Shown here one piece after another: positions 25,778 to 35,535 of a stretch of DNA of 64,000 nt. Each line of letters opens with the position of its first letter. Position 1 is the stretch's first letter. This DNA comes from Spirosoma endophyticum (GTDB lineage Bacteria; Bacteroidota; Bacteroidia; Cytophagales; Spirosomataceae), in contig NZ_FOLQ01000020.1 in the NCBI RefSeq assembly GCF_900112365.1, forward strand, positions 47,055 to 111,054, in the 5' to 3' direction. Under the pieces are notes generated by a model. The model did not search any database. It was given only the letters and a program-made list of their open reading frames with translations, and was not told the origin of the DNA. Position numbers and translations under genes: made by a program.

Positions 25778-28150
25778 TTAATCGCTTCTCAGCGAGTTGA
25801 CTGGATTCATCAGTGCCGCTTTTACACTCTGGAAACTCACGGTCAACAGGGCAATACTAACCCCTAGTAAACCGGCCAGGGCAAACACCCACCACTCAAT
25901 CGTGATTTTGTACTCGTAGTCTTTTAAAAACTGGCTCATAGCGTAATACGCAATCGGGCTGGCAATCATAAAAGCGATCAGGACTAGTTTCAGAAAGTCT
26001 TTAGAGAGCAGAGCGACAATACCCGCAACGCTCGCGCCGAGCACTTTGCGAACGCCGATTTCTTTTGTCCGTTGTGTTACCACAAACGACACCAAACCAA
26101 ATAAACCAAGGCAGCCGATGAAAATACCAACGATGGCAAACAGCGTTAGAAAGTTGGCCAGTTTACGTTCGTCATCGTAAAAAGCTCGCAGGTCCTGGTC
26201 CAGAAAGGTCGGCCTAAAATAAGCATTGGGGAACAGGGCCTTCCAGTATTGCTCAATGTGGGCAATGGCTTTTGTGGTTTGCTGTGGGTCGATACGGATA
26301 CTAGCCGTCTGAAGATTCCCGTCGGTGTATAGAAATATGTGGGGTACGATAGACGACCGCAGGCTCTGCGAGTGGTAATCTTTCACCACCCCCAGTATGG
26401 TGAAGGGTTTGTCATAATAAAGATTGATCCGTTCGCCAATGGCCCGTTCCGGCGTTTGGAAGCCCAGATCGCGGGCGGCTTTCTCGTTGATGATAGCCAC
26501 CGTGTTCGTGTCGGCGCGGTTCCACGACCGACCAGCGACCAGTGGAATCTTAAAGAATTGAAAATAATTGGTGTCTACGTGCTGAAACCGGAATGTGTAT
26601 TCGCCGTTTGGCAGATTACGATGACGTACCGTATTCCACCACCAGTTGTGACTGCTCGACGGCGTGGTTAGTCCGAACGCTACGTCCTTGATTTCCGGAT
26701 GCTGGCGCAGCTGTTGCCGGAATCGTTCGCGCAGAACGACATTGTCTCGTTCCGGCATGTCGACGGTCACGACGGCCTGTTTATCGAACCCTAAGTCTTC
26801 CTGGTACAAATACCGAATCTGCTTAATACCCAACAGCGTACAGATAACCAGTACCTGGGCAATCACGAATTGCACGACGACCAATGTTTGCCGAAGCGAT
26901 ATGCCCCGGCGAGGTCCTGAAAAACGCCCGCGCAGCACGCGCACTGGCTGGAACCCCGATAAGACTAGGGCTGGGTAGCTACCTGCCAGTAAAGTTACCA
27001 ACGTGCCCAGACTCAGCAGAAAGAGAAGGGTGCTGCCATTCCAGATCGTCGACTGTCCGACCTGGGTATTCAACAAGCGGTCAGCGAACGGGATCAACTG
27101 CGTCGCCAGTAAACTACCTAAGCCAATGGCCAGGAAAACCAACAAGGCCGTTTCCCCGAGGAACTGCGAGATGAGCTGTGAACGACTGCTGCCTAGCACT
27201 TTCCGTACAGCAATCTCGCGGCTGCGCTGCGTCGCCTGCACGGTAGCCAGGTTGATAAAATTGATACCGGCCAGGCCAATGAGCAGCACGCCAATGCCCG
27301 CCAGTGTATACACCATCCAGCCTGCGATGGTATAATTGAAGGCATCTATGTCCGTATCGAAATGAGCATCCGGTAATGGCATTAGATCGTAGGATATATA
27401 ATCCGATTCTTTTCTGTGGCGGGCCGCCAGCCGGTTCAGCCCCGTTTCAATCGTTGTTGGCAACGCACCCGGTTCGAGTAGTACGTACCCATGAAATTTT
27501 GAATCGCCCCCGCCCCAGTGATTCTCGTTTTTGTACATCGCCTGCACAATGGGTAGGGTCGCGTAAGAGACAAGGACCCGAATCGGCAACATTGAATTTG
27601 GTTTGACGTTTCGAATAATGCCCGAAACTGTCAGCGTAGCTACATTATCCAATCGTAGTGTTTTACCCAACGCATTATGCCCAAACCAGTCCTGGGCGGT
27701 TTTTTCGTCCAGCACCACCTGATTGGGAGCCGTCAGTGATTGCTTGGGCGAACCGCTTAACCAGACTAGGTCAATCATGTCGGCCAGTGTCGGCGGTGCA
27801 TAGAAAAAGCCGGTTGCGTTCACTACCTGCTGGCCAATCTTTACGCTCACCGTATTGCCGGTGCCTTTTACACTAACCGCTTTTGCCACGCCAGGAAACT
27901 GCGTCTGCAACGCCTTGATTATACCCTGTGGCACATGGGAGTTTGCTTCGCCGTATTTGTCGTGGCTACGAACTTGGTATAATCGGCCGGTATTTCGGTG
28001 ATACCGGTCAAAACTGTACTCGAACCTAACAATCCAAAACAGCATAATCGCTACGCCCAGCCCCAGCGCTAACCCGATTAGGTTAATAAGCGTATAGCTT
28101 CGGTTACGTACCAGATTTCTCCAGGTTGTAATCAAATAATTTCGTAGCAT
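25778..28150 (-). CDS. MacB-like ABC transporter permease (two FtsX domains)
   Basis: This 790-residue integral membrane protein begins MLRNYLITTWRNLVRNRSYT, followed by the first TM helix and a large periplasmic MacB-PCD domain (about 50-240). The first FtsX domain spans about 280-400 (VQATQRSREIAVRKVLGSSR). A second periplasmic domain (about 430-640) and a second FtsX domain (VTQRTKEIGVRKVLGASVAG) follow. No ATPase is encoded nearby. Members export peptides, lipids or drugs, or transmit mechanical signals. This duplicated form is abundant in Bacteroidetes and usually lacks a known substrate. Confidence 0.9.
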   Translation of the reverse strand: MLRNYLITTWRNLVRNRSYTLINLIGLALGLGVAIMLFWIVRFEYSFDRYHRNTGRLYQVRSHDKYGEANSHVPQGIIKALQTQFPGVAKAVSVKGTGNTVSVKIGQQVVNATGFFYAPPTLADMIDLVWLSGSPKQSLTAPNQVVLDEKTAQDWFGHNALGKTLRLDNVATLTVSGIIRNVKPNSMLPIRVLVSYATLPIVQAMYKNENHWGGGDSKFHGYVLLEPGALPTTIETGLNRLAARHRKESDYISYDLMPLPDAHFDTDIDAFNYTIAGWMVYTLAGIGVLLIGLAGINFINLATVQATQRSREIAVRKVLGSSRSQLISQFLGETALLVFLAIGLGSLLATQLIPFADRLLNTQVGQSTIWNGSTLLFLLSLGTLVTLLAGSYPALVLSGFQPVRVLRGRFSGPRRGISLRQTLVVVQFVIAQVLVICTLLGIKQIRYLYQEDLGFDKQAVVTVDMPERDNVVLRERFRQQLRQHPEIKDVAFGLTTPSSSHNWWWNTVRHRNLPNGEYTFRFQHVDTNYFQFFKIPLVAGRSWNRADTNTVAIINEKAARDLGFQTPERAIGERINLYYDKPFTILGVVKDYHSQSLRSSIVPHIFLYTDGNLQTASIRIDPQQTTKAIAHIEQYWKALFPNAYFRPTFLDQDLRAFYDDERKLANFLTLFAIVGIFIGCLGLFGLVSFVVTQRTKEIGVRKVLGASVAGIVALLSKDFLKLVLIAFMIASPIAYYAMSQFLKDYEYKITIEWWVFALAGLLGVSIALLTVSFQSVKAALMNPVNSLRSD

Positions 28151-28490
28151 ACTCGTCCAGGTTTATTCTGATCGTACTGACTATACGGGGTTGACCTACG
28201 TAGTCCAGATGAAGTCATGATCCTCGTCGGCCAAATATCATACCAAGTCTATGAAAAATCGCTGGTGAGTAATATAGGCTAATTAGCCCGACGAATACTG
28301 TACGATTACGGACACAATTGTCCGGTTTACACGTACCGAAACAATTTAGACTGGAGCAAGATATAGGCTAAAGTAGGGTGCAGTAACCCTATTTCAAGAT
28401 AAGTCATTACGAAAGGAAGTGAAGCGTCTCTTAGCGTCTTCTTAGATTATATACCTTATCAAAAGCTGATTCGTGAAATGCTTAACTGAT

Positions 28491-28544
28491 GAAGCAAGCA
28501 CATGAACGTTCCTGTGTCTCACTTAGGAGCCATTTATGAGATAA
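28491..28544 (+). repeat. Compound intergenic repeat, copy 5 (core)
   Basis: GAAGCAAGCACATGAACG, GTGTCTCACTTAGGAGCC and TTTATGAGAT match the core closely. It lies between two leftward genes and just after the stop of the monooxygenase. The rest of 28151-28568 shows no gene. Confidence 0.7.
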
Positions 28545-28568
28545 GCCCTGATTTGTGCTTTCCCCAAA

Positions 28569-29744
28569 TTATTCGTTAAACAACGCTACCAGCTTATCAT
28601 TGGCCGATTCGGTATGCATCCACTCCACCCCCTCCATCGAAACTTTGGCTTCTTCAGTTCCTCGTTCTAGCATCGGTTTCTCATAAGCGGCTAGGGCCAA
28701 TTGGGTAGTGGCAAACTGCTCACTCGTCAGACACTCGCTTAGCTCCAATGCATCCAGCATGGCCAAATTAACGCCTTCACCAGAAGGCGGCATTAGATGA
28801 GCCGCATCACCTAATAGAGTAATGCTTGGCTGAGAGGCCCAGCTTTGGTCGAAGGGCACGCAATATTGCGGGCGAATCAAAAGGGGCAGGCTTACTGACT
28901 CAAACAGCTCAAACCAAACTGGGGCCCATCCGCTAAATTCTTGCTTTAACCAGGCCCGCAACTGCTGCTGATCAGCAAAATCAATCCCATTGGTTTGTAG
29001 CCAGTCTTCATCGACTCGACAACTCACGTAAAAATCAATACTACCATCCCCTTTAGCGGATACATGTAAAAATTTCCCCGTCGTATGTGTATAGAGTTTG
29101 CCGCCTTGGAGTAGTTGATGAATGGTTGGTGCTGCCGTGGCCGCATCGGCTACATTTCCCTGCACAATGGTCGTACCCGCATAAAAAGGCTGGATCGACG
29201 TCAGTAACGGACGGACTTTGGAATGAGCACCATCGGCGCCAACGACAAGATCGGCGACAACGGTGGTACCATTTTTAAACGTTAGTTGCCAGGCATCAAG
29301 CCTTGGTGAGATCTGGACGAGCTGACTGTCCCAAACGACGGTGTCAGCCTGAAGAGACGCTAATAATAGACTCCGCAAATCGCCACGGTCGATTTCAGGC
29401 CGAAACGATTCGTTGTCAAAATCGTTGCACTCGTCCTTGCCGTGATCGTCATAGAGGATGTTCGCCTGCGTATCGACCACCCGCCCTTTGTCGGCCCCTG
29501 GCCGGTAGGCGTGCTTAAAAGCGTCCAGCAATCCCGCATTGTCCAGGGCTTTTAGGCCCGATTCATAATGCAGGTCAAGGGTGGCCCCTTGCACCCGTGT
29601 GCTTGGGCTATAATCCCGCTCATAGACGGTCACATCCGCTCCTTTGAGTTGTAATAGACGGGCCAGAGTTAGGCCACCAGGGCCACCTCCAACGATAGCT
29701 ATCCGTTTGTTTTCTAATAAATTTACGCCTTCCTGTGTGTTCAT
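28569..29744 (-). CDS. FAD-dependent monooxygenase, distant Tet(X)-like
   Basis: This 391-residue class A flavoprotein hydroxylase has the FAD/NADPH-binding motifs GGGPGGLTLARLLQLKGADV, VVGADGAHSKVRPLL (DG motif) and LLGDAAHLMPPSGEGVNLAM (GD motif). VQGATLDLHYESGLKALDNA and the overall length resemble Tet(X) tetracycline hydroxylases, although many related enzymes do not act on tetracyclines. The PPSGEGVN segment differs from Tet(X), where PPFAGQGVN is usual. It lies 77 bases after an AraC regulator running the same way, which probably controls it. Antibiotic activity is not claimed. Confidence 0.85.
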   Translation of the reverse strand: MNTQEGVNLLENKRIAIVGGGPGGLTLARLLQLKGADVTVYERDYSPSTRVQGATLDLHYESGLKALDNAGLLDAFKHAYRPGADKGRVVDTQANILYDDHGKDECNDFDNESFRPEIDRGDLRSLLLASLQADTVVWDSQLVQISPRLDAWQLTFKNGTTVVADLVVGADGAHSKVRPLLTSIQPFYAGTTIVQGNVADAATAAPTIHQLLQGGKLYTHTTGKFLHVSAKGDGSIDFYVSCRVDEDWLQTNGIDFADQQQLRAWLKQEFSGWAPVWFELFESVSLPLLIRPQYCVPFDQSWASQPSITLLGDAAHLMPPSGEGVNLAMLDALELSECLTSEQFATTQLALAAYEKPMLERGTEEAKVSMEGVEWMHTESANDKLVALFNE

Positions 29745-29821
29745 TAGTTGAGCTATTTAGTGGCTACAAAGGAACAGGCTAGTGAACGCGCAGGCAATAT
29801 CGATACGTGGTAAGTATAGGA

Positions 29822-30679
29822 CTAATCGAGGTTTTTGCTCCGAAACGCCAGGGGGCTCATACCCGCCACTTTACGAAACAGCCGGACAAAATACGAGTAA
29901 TCCTCATAGCCCAGAGCGGCAGCTATCTCCTTGACCGATTGATCTGAATGATGAAGCTGGCGCTTGGCTTCTAAGACGATCCGTTGCTGGATGTGATACG
30001 AAACCGACTGACCCGTCGCTGTTTTGACACATTCATTCAAATACGGCGTCGATAAGTTTAGGCGTTCGGCGTAGCTGGCTGGACTTTTAATGGTGGTAAA
30101 TTCACGTTCCAGTTCGGATTTGAACGCTTTGGTAATCCCGTCAAACCGGGTGAAGTTGTGGGTTGGTTTAGCCTGGGCCAGATACTGCGAAGCCACTAAG
30201 GCGACTAATAGATTGCAGCTTTCTTTCAGGAGCTGGTAATGCAGTTTCTCCTGCTTTCGTTCAGCTAGTTGGAGGCAAAGCGAAGCGGTTTGTGAAAGAA
30301 GGGTGAGTGCGTCTGTTTGCAGCGGCAGCGGATCGACTGGGGTGAGTTCTTCTAATAGTTTCAGATAGTCTGGTAGGAGATTTTCGTTGGTGATGATCCA
30401 ACTGCTGATGGTAGCTTCTTTAAACTCGACCAACCGATGCACTTGATTAGGATGCATGTACAGAAGAGCGGGTGCTACTACCTGATAGAGTTGAAAGTCA
30501 ACTTCGATCTGAGTAAGGCCTTTTTCCTGTAAGAAAAAGGAATGTCCACTATCCCGGTGCGCTCGCCCTACTTCCTTAGAATCGGGTGCCCCATTGAATA
30601 CCCCTCTGGCAATGATAATTCCTTGGCCCATGCCAGTAGGTAGCTTGATAACCGGGATATGGTTGTTTTTGGGAGCCAT
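29822..30679 (-). CDS. AraC-family regulator, paired with the flavin monooxygenase
   Basis: This 285-residue protein has an N-terminal cupin-like sensing domain (GRAHRDSGHSFFLQEKGLTQ, YMHPNQVHRLVEF) and a C-terminal double helix-turn-helix at about 185-285 (YAERLNLSTPYLNECVK, VKEIAAALGYEDYSYFVRLF then RKVAGMSPLAFR). It is an activator type by family. The monooxygenase gene follows in the same direction and is the obvious target. Effector unknown. Confidence 0.88.
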   Translation of the reverse strand: MAPKNNHIPVIKLPTGMGQGIIIARGVFNGAPDSKEVGRAHRDSGHSFFLQEKGLTQIEVDFQLYQVVAPALLYMHPNQVHRLVEFKEATISSWIITNENLLPDYLKLLEELTPVDPLPLQTDALTLLSQTASLCLQLAERKQEKLHYQLLKESCNLLVALVASQYLAQAKPTHNFTRFDGITKAFKSELEREFTTIKSPASYAERLNLSTPYLNECVKTATGQSVSYHIQQRIVLEAKRQLHHSDQSVKEIAAALGYEDYSYFVRLFRKVAGMSPLAFRSKNLD

Positions 30680-30814
30680 CGTATTTCGATCACAAAGCTA
30701 ACCTCCATCAGCTTACATGGTAAGCAGATAAGGATTATTCCTTCTTGGCTCGTATTTATTCGATGAATTTAATTGCCATAATGATCATCTCTTTAATTGC
30801 CCCGTTTGGGGTAG

Positions 30815-30864
30815 TAGGCACACAAACACTATTTCGTCTCACTTTGAGGAGCATTTTCTGAGAT
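30815..30864 (+). repeat. Compound intergenic repeat, copy 6 (core)
   Basis: CACAAACACTATTTCGTCTC followed by ACTTTGAGGAGCATTTTC and TGAGATTA matches the core with one extra base between the motifs. It lies between two leftward genes. Confidence 0.6.
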
Positions 30865-30909
30865 TACACGTTGTCAGGCTGAGTGCTGCTCACCGTTTAG
30901 ACATTCAGT

Positions 30910-31881
30910 TTAGTTCTTTACTTGGTTCCATTCAGTAGTGAAGAATGAAACCATCTTCGTGTAGTAAGACTCACTCAGTACGCCTGGGCCATGCCTACCC
31001 CCCGACACCTGGATCAAGTCGCTTTTCACCCCTTCCTGCTTCAACTTGTTGGCCAACTCCTCACTTTGGCAAAAGGGAACTAGAGGGTCCTTATCCCCAT
31101 GAATTAGTAAAAAGGGCGGGCTCGCTTTGCTGACATAAGTGATGGGATTGGCCAGTTCAACCCTTGATGTATGCTGGGTTATGCCTCCCCCGATGAGTAA
31201 TGATTCGGGCGATCGGGGGTCATTATGATGCATCCGGGGGTCGCAGGAATCCATTAGTAAAAAATTAGTCGGACCAAACCAATCCACGACCGCATTTACA
31301 TGACTGCTGACAGGGGTAAACGGACCTAAATGACCTTCCAAATCGACCTTAATACCGTCGATGGTTTTTGTTTTGACATGATTGGTTGTGCCCGCCAGCG
31401 AAGCCAGATGACCGCCGGAGGAATAGCCCGTCAGTCCGATAAACTGGTCGGTTACCGAAAACGTAGCGGCATTGGCGCGAACAAATCGGATAGCTGCTTT
31501 TACATCGTGAAGCTGGGCGGGAAACAGCGTATCGCCACTCGACCGGTGGTTAATGGCGACCACGGCAAACCCTTCTTTCAATAATCGTTGTCCTAATCCA
31601 TCCGTAAAGATAGCACCTTTGGCATTATTGGCGAGCCAGGCACTGCCATAAATGCAAATAATGACGGGGAAAGGCGCTTTGCCGCTCAGGGGTAAATGGA
31701 TATCCAATTTATGGCCGATGATGCCATCACCTACATAATCGAGATCCACCCACGATTTGGATGATTGAATTGCCCTACTAGCATAGTCAGGTGGCTGAGC
31801 GAGTACTCGTTGAGCCAGGAGCCCTAAGATAGCGATAAATACACCATGATTCTTTCTTAAAAATTGACAGACGTATTTCAT
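30910..31881 (-). CDS. Exported alpha/beta hydrolase (BD-FAE/acetyl esterase type)
   Basis: The start at 31881 gives MKYVCQFLRKNHGVFIAIL and a signal peptide ending in LAQ; the longer frame to 31923 adds 14 residues without support. The 323-residue enzyme has an oxyanion region (ICIYGSAWLANNA), nucleophile elbow GYSSGGHLA, an acid in HGDKDPLVPF and the catalytic His in SGGRHGPG. This matches small esterases acting on acetylated or feruloylated carbohydrates. Periplasmic location. Substrate inferred from family only. Confidence 0.85.
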   Translation of the reverse strand: MKYVCQFLRKNHGVFIAILGLLAQRVLAQPPDYASRAIQSSKSWVDLDYVGDGIIGHKLDIHLPLSGKAPFPVIICIYGSAWLANNAKGAIFTDGLGQRLLKEGFAVVAINHRSSGDTLFPAQLHDVKAAIRFVRANAATFSVTDQFIGLTGYSSGGHLASLAGTTNHVKTKTIDGIKVDLEGHLGPFTPVSSHVNAVVDWFGPTNFLLMDSCDPRMHHNDPRSPESLLIGGGITQHTSRVELANPITYVSKASPPFLLIHGDKDPLVPFCQSEELANKLKQEGVKSDLIQVSGGRHGPGVLSESYYTKMVSFFTTEWNQVKN

Positions 31882-32026
31882 TAAATTAGTTCGGTTTTCC
31901 TTCAGGATGCGCTGGAAGACCAACTCGTTGCATAGGCTTTTTTCTTTTTTTGCAGGACAGCCTTCACAGGATACTATTCTTGGCTTAAGTCTGGCCAGTA
32001 AACTGGCTTAAAAAGCTCGGTATGAG

Positions 32027-32077
32027 GAGCAGATACATGAAGGTTGCTTCGTCTCAGGTGGGAGGGTTTCATGAGAA
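32027..32077 (+). repeat. Compound intergenic repeat, copy 7 (core)
   Basis: GCAGATACATGAAGG, TTCGTCTCAGGTGGGAGG and TTTCATGAGA: one of the best-conserved cores. It lies between divergent genes. Confidence 0.75.
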
Positions 32078-32249
32078 TAGAATTGGCTCAAACAAGCACG
32101 TTTATCGATCGATACATTCATGAGCTGAATCAAGCTAGCTAATCGTGCTCAGAACAATTTATGGGCTTTAAAACAAAGTAAAATTGGGCTTTAAAACAAA
32201 ATTGCTTGTTGCCCAACCGCCTACTTTTGTCTTATTAAAATCATTGATA

Positions 32250-33128
32250 ATGAGACAAAATAACACCATCACTATTGGGGCCGGTACGGCCAGCCCCCTA
32301 TTGGCCCGACTACCCGGTTATGGAACCATGCGCCTGACAGGCGCTGATTTTTGGGGTGAGCCACTCGATCGGACAGGGGCTATTGACTTGCTGCGAAAGG
32401 CCGCTGAGCTGGGTGTCAACTTTTTTGATACCGCTGATTTTTACGGGCCAGGCGTAACCAACAAACTGTTAGCCGAAGCTTTGTACCCCTATGACAAGGA
32501 TCTGATTATTGCCACCAAAGTTGGCGCAAAACGTGGACTTGACAAAAGTTGGTTGCCCTATGGCAAGCCGGATGAATTGAGAGCGAGTGTGGAAAACAAT
32601 CTGAACGAATTGAAGCTAGAGCACCTTCCTTTGGTGCATTTTGGCAAGGCTGCCCATAGTCCAGAAAAGTTTGAGGAGGGTTTCGCTACCATGCTGGCCC
32701 TGCAACAAGAGGGAAAAATCCAGCATATAGGGTTGTCGAATGCTTCCTTTGACCAATTGAACACGGCCATCCGAATGGGTAAAGTAGCCAGTGTTGAAAA
32801 TATGTACAGCTACACCCAGCGGGTAACCGATCCCAATAGCCCCTACGGGTTTCAAGGGGGTGAGGTATTGCCCTTATGCGAACAACACCAGATCCCCTTT
32901 ATTCCCTTCTTTTCCCTGCAGACCTCCTTGCCTGCCGGGCCAAGCAAAATGGACGAGTTAGCTACTCAAAAAGGGGTTTCCGTAGCGCAGCTCAATATTG
33001 CCTGGTTGCTTCATCAATCGCCCTGGATGCTCCCAATTCCTGGGACTACGTCCATCCAACATTTAAAAGAAAATATGAATGCCGCTACTATTTCGCTATC
33101 CCCGGAAGAGCTAGCCTATTTAGGATAA
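32250..33128 (+). CDS. Aldo/keto reductase
   Basis: The ATG at 32250 (MRQNNTITIGAGTASPLLAR) is preferred over the open extension to 32184. The 292-residue TIM barrel shows catalytic Asp/Tyr in FFDTADFYGPG, Lys in IIATKVGAKRG, His in LPLVHFGKA, and the NADPH-binding end PIPGTTSIQHLKEN. It is likely an NADPH-dependent carbonyl reductase of the YakC/AKR13 type. It precedes an AraC gene by 59 bases in the same direction; the two may be one transcript. Confidence 0.88.
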   Translation: MRQNNTITIGAGTASPLLARLPGYGTMRLTGADFWGEPLDRTGAIDLLRKAAELGVNFFDTADFYGPGVTNKLLAEALYPYDKDLIIATKVGAKRGLDKSWLPYGKPDELRASVENNLNELKLEHLPLVHFGKAAHSPEKFEEGFATMLALQQEGKIQHIGLSNASFDQLNTAIRMGKVASVENMYSYTQRVTDPNSPYGFQGGEVLPLCEQHQIPFIPFFSLQTSLPAGPSKMDELATQKGVSVAQLNIAWLLHQSPWMLPIPGTTSIQHLKENMNAATISLSPEELAYLG

Positions 33129-33187
33129 GGTATGAAGTAGAATGGCTTTTGAGGCCTTTATACGCTAACTTTTGTACATTTGATCGT

Positions 33188-34006
33188 ATGGCTCAAAAAC
33201 AACAAACTGATTATGCCCATATTGTTTTGTCCTGTCTGGAAGATCACTATTTAAGACGAGAAATCAGTCTGGACCACCATTCTTTGGTTAGAATAATCTC
33301 GGGCGAAATGAACGTGACTCAGGGAGATCATTCCTACACCTTTGTGGCTGGTGATACGCTATTGCTGCCAAGAAATCAGCTTTCGATGGTCACTAAGAAG
33401 CCCAGGGATGGGCGGTATTTCAAGTCCGTAATGATGAGCTTTACCACCGACCGATTGAAGGCGTTATATACAAGTGAAGGCTTCCGATCCCTAAAACTCC
33501 ACACGCACAAAATCCGAGCCTTTCAAAATCATCCGTTGTTAGAGAGTGTTTTTGCCTCGTTGGAGCCCTATTTTGAGCTGACGAGTGAATTGCCAGAAAC
33601 CATTGTTTCCTTAAAACTTGAGGAGACCCTGGCCATTTTGCGTACGTTGGACAGCGACATTGATGATCTATTATCCGACTTTTCCGAGCCAGGCAAACTT
33701 GACCTGACCAATTTTATGGAAAACCATTTCAAGTTCAATCTGACGATGGACAAGTTTGGTCATTTAACCGGGCGCAGTCTGAATACCTTCAAGCGAGACT
33801 TTCACAAAGCGTTTAACACCACCCCCCAAAAGTGGCTCACTCAAAAAAGATTAGAGCTTGCCCATTACCAACTGGCCGAAAAACAACGCAAACCCGTAGA
33901 GATCTTTCTTGAAGCGGGTTTTGAGAATTTGTCTCATTTTTCATTTGCGTTCAAGAAACACTACGGCTACCCACCGACAGCAGCCTTGCGACAAAAATCG
34001 GTTTAG
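33188..34006 (+). CDS. AraC-family regulator following the aldo/keto reductase
   Basis: The ATG at 33188 (MAQKQQTDYAHIVLSCL) gives 272 residues; the frame is open far upstream through the reductase gene, which is chance. The N-terminal cupin sensor (ISLDHHSLVRIISGEMNVTQ, GDTLLLPRNQ) and the C-terminal HTH at about 170-270 (LTMDKFGHLTGRSLNTFKRD, GFENLSHFSFAFKKHYGYPP) are clear. It resembles ExsA-type AraC proteins common in Bacteroidetes. It probably controls the adjoining reductase. Confidence 0.85.
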   Translation: MAQKQQTDYAHIVLSCLEDHYLRREISLDHHSLVRIISGEMNVTQGDHSYTFVAGDTLLLPRNQLSMVTKKPRDGRYFKSVMMSFTTDRLKALYTSEGFRSLKLHTHKIRAFQNHPLLESVFASLEPYFELTSELPETIVSLKLEETLAILRTLDSDIDDLLSDFSEPGKLDLTNFMENHFKFNLTMDKFGHLTGRSLNTFKRDFHKAFNTTPQKWLTQKRLELAHYQLAEKQRKPVEIFLEAGFENLSHFSFAFKKHYGYPPTAALRQKSV

Positions 34007-34011
34007 TAGTA

Positions 34012-34129
34012 CCCGTATGCTAGAGCTGGAAGTTAACAGTTATTAAATTAAGCCATCAAAAAGGCTCATAACCAGGACGCAGACCCATACAGGTTCCTGC
34101 ATCTCAGTTAGGAGCGTTTATTTGAGACG
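34012..34129 (+). repeat. Compound intergenic repeat, copy 8 (inverted left arm plus core)
   Basis: The left arm at 34012-34053 reads CCGTATGCTAGAGC then GTTAACAGTTATTAAATTAA. After about 25 bases the core follows with CATACAGGTTCC, ATCTCAGTTAGGAGCG and TTTGAGACG. It has the same order and spacing as copy 3. The remainder of 34007-34311 holds no gene. Confidence 0.7.
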
Positions 34130-34311
34130 CAAATCTTCGAGCTGTGACGATTACTTTTTTTTAGCGCACCTCATCGTATCCAGCATAGCCAAGCTTGTCT
34201 TTCGCTGGCATGAACACGAAAGCCCAAATGGCTGTTCCATTGACGCATATACGCCAAATCGAGCCAGGCTGTTGCAATGACAGCGGGCACTTATATTGAC
34301 CAGCGTGTTCT

Positions 34312-35298
34312 ATGGTATTTGAATTTACAGCCAGCCCGACGTTTAACTTTTTGACCAGCTTCGGCAAAAAATTCAATATTCCCGTTCACGGCAACAGCAT
34401 ACTGCTGCCTTCAAAGTTGGGTAACGGTACCATTCGCAGGGTTGATCTAGAAACGGGCTTTAAAGCTGTCATTCACCAGTATACCTTGAAGGAGGATTTC
34501 GTGCTCAAGCGCTATCCTGCCCATAAGACTTGTGATTTGGTCAGCCTTATTTTCCATGGAAATGAACAGCCGGCCTCCCTAGCCACGCCGAGCGAGGAAG
34601 TACCTATTTCGCTTGCCAAGACCACCCCATTTGCCATTCAGGTTTCCTCCTATGACCTGGAATCCGTGATCCACTTTCCGGCGGGTACGGCCATCCAGTT
34701 TGTTGTCGTTGGCATTACGACCGAGCGGTTGAGAAGCCTGCTGAATATTCAGCAGCCTAATCCAACGGTGGAAACCATTTTGAGCAGTGCGCAGGGATTT
34801 CTGTTTTACCAGACGATGGGTCCCCAAGCGCAACGGGTTCTTCAGCAGCTGATCAGCATTCGTCAAACGGACGAACTGAGCTTTTTGGCGTATTACCTTC
34901 GCGTGCTGGAACTTCTCCTGCTGGTGTTCGAGCAGCTTCTAAAGCGCGATCCAGTTCGTCACCGGCCTATTCGTAAAGATGATATTGACAAGCTATTCAA
35001 CGTTCGGAATTTAGTCCTTTCGGACCTAAGCCAACCCCCTAAGCTGGAGCAGCTGGCTAGACAGATCGGCATGAACCAAACAAAGCTTAAGGATCTATTT
35101 AGCCAGGTCTTTGGAGACAGTATCTATCAATACTATCTGAAGGCCCGGATGGATGAAGCAGCCTTTCTGTTAGAGCAAGGTGGCCGCTCGGTAGCGGAGG
35201 TCGGTCATCAGCTCGGCTTTACAAACTTAAGCCATTTCAGCCGGCTGTTCAAGCGGCACCATGGTCTTAGTCCCAAAAAGTACGTTTCCGGCGGATAA
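34312..35298 (+). CDS. AraC-family regulator
   Basis: This 328-residue protein has an unrecognised N-terminal sensing region (residues 1-210) and a C-terminal AraC DNA-binding domain at about 225-328: LEQLARQIGMNQTKLKDLFS, VFGDSIYQYYLKARMDEAAF, VGHQLGFTNLSHFSRLFKRH then GLSPKKY. Of the PchR/YesN branch by pattern. It is monocistronic and followed by a strong terminator, so its targets are not revealed by operon structure; the redox genes that follow are candidates. Confidence 0.87.
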   Translation: MVFEFTASPTFNFLTSFGKKFNIPVHGNSILLPSKLGNGTIRRVDLETGFKAVIHQYTLKEDFVLKRYPAHKTCDLVSLIFHGNEQPASLATPSEEVPISLAKTTPFAIQVSSYDLESVIHFPAGTAIQFVVVGITTERLRSLLNIQQPNPTVETILSSAQGFLFYQTMGPQAQRVLQQLISIRQTDELSFLAYYLRVLELLLLVFEQLLKRDPVRHRPIRKDDIDKLFNVRNLVLSDLSQPPKLEQLARQIGMNQTKLKDLFSQVFGDSIYQYYLKARMDEAAFLLEQGGRSVAEVGHQLGFTNLSHFSRLFKRHHGLSPKKYVSGG

Positions 35299-35367
35299 GA
35301 CTATTTATTCGGCTTATTGGTTTATTTTATGCCTACGTTTTGACCGACATTTGCACAGTACAATCGT

Positions 35368-35410
35368 ATCCCTACGACGCCGGGAAATCCCCGGCGTCGT
35401 AGGGATTTTT
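35368..35410 (+). terminator. Intrinsic terminator after the AraC gene
   Basis: ATCCCTACGACGCCGGG (35368-35384) and its exact reverse complement (35390-35406), loop of five bases, then TTTTT. A textbook hairpin plus T-tract about 70 bases after the stop. Confidence 0.9.
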
Positions 35411-35535
35411 ATCATCAGCCGACTCGCGAAGCGATTACCTGGATGGGCGCATGACATGAGGAATTGACTAGCATCCAACAGCGTCATCGCCATCGGCGCC
35501 TGGCGACTACACGAACACGATAACCGTTGAAGAGA

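Noticed and set aside
32876..33187. Long N-terminal extension of the AraC protein
   Set aside because: It runs through the aldo/keto reductase in another frame; the AraC sensing domain begins right after ATG 33188.
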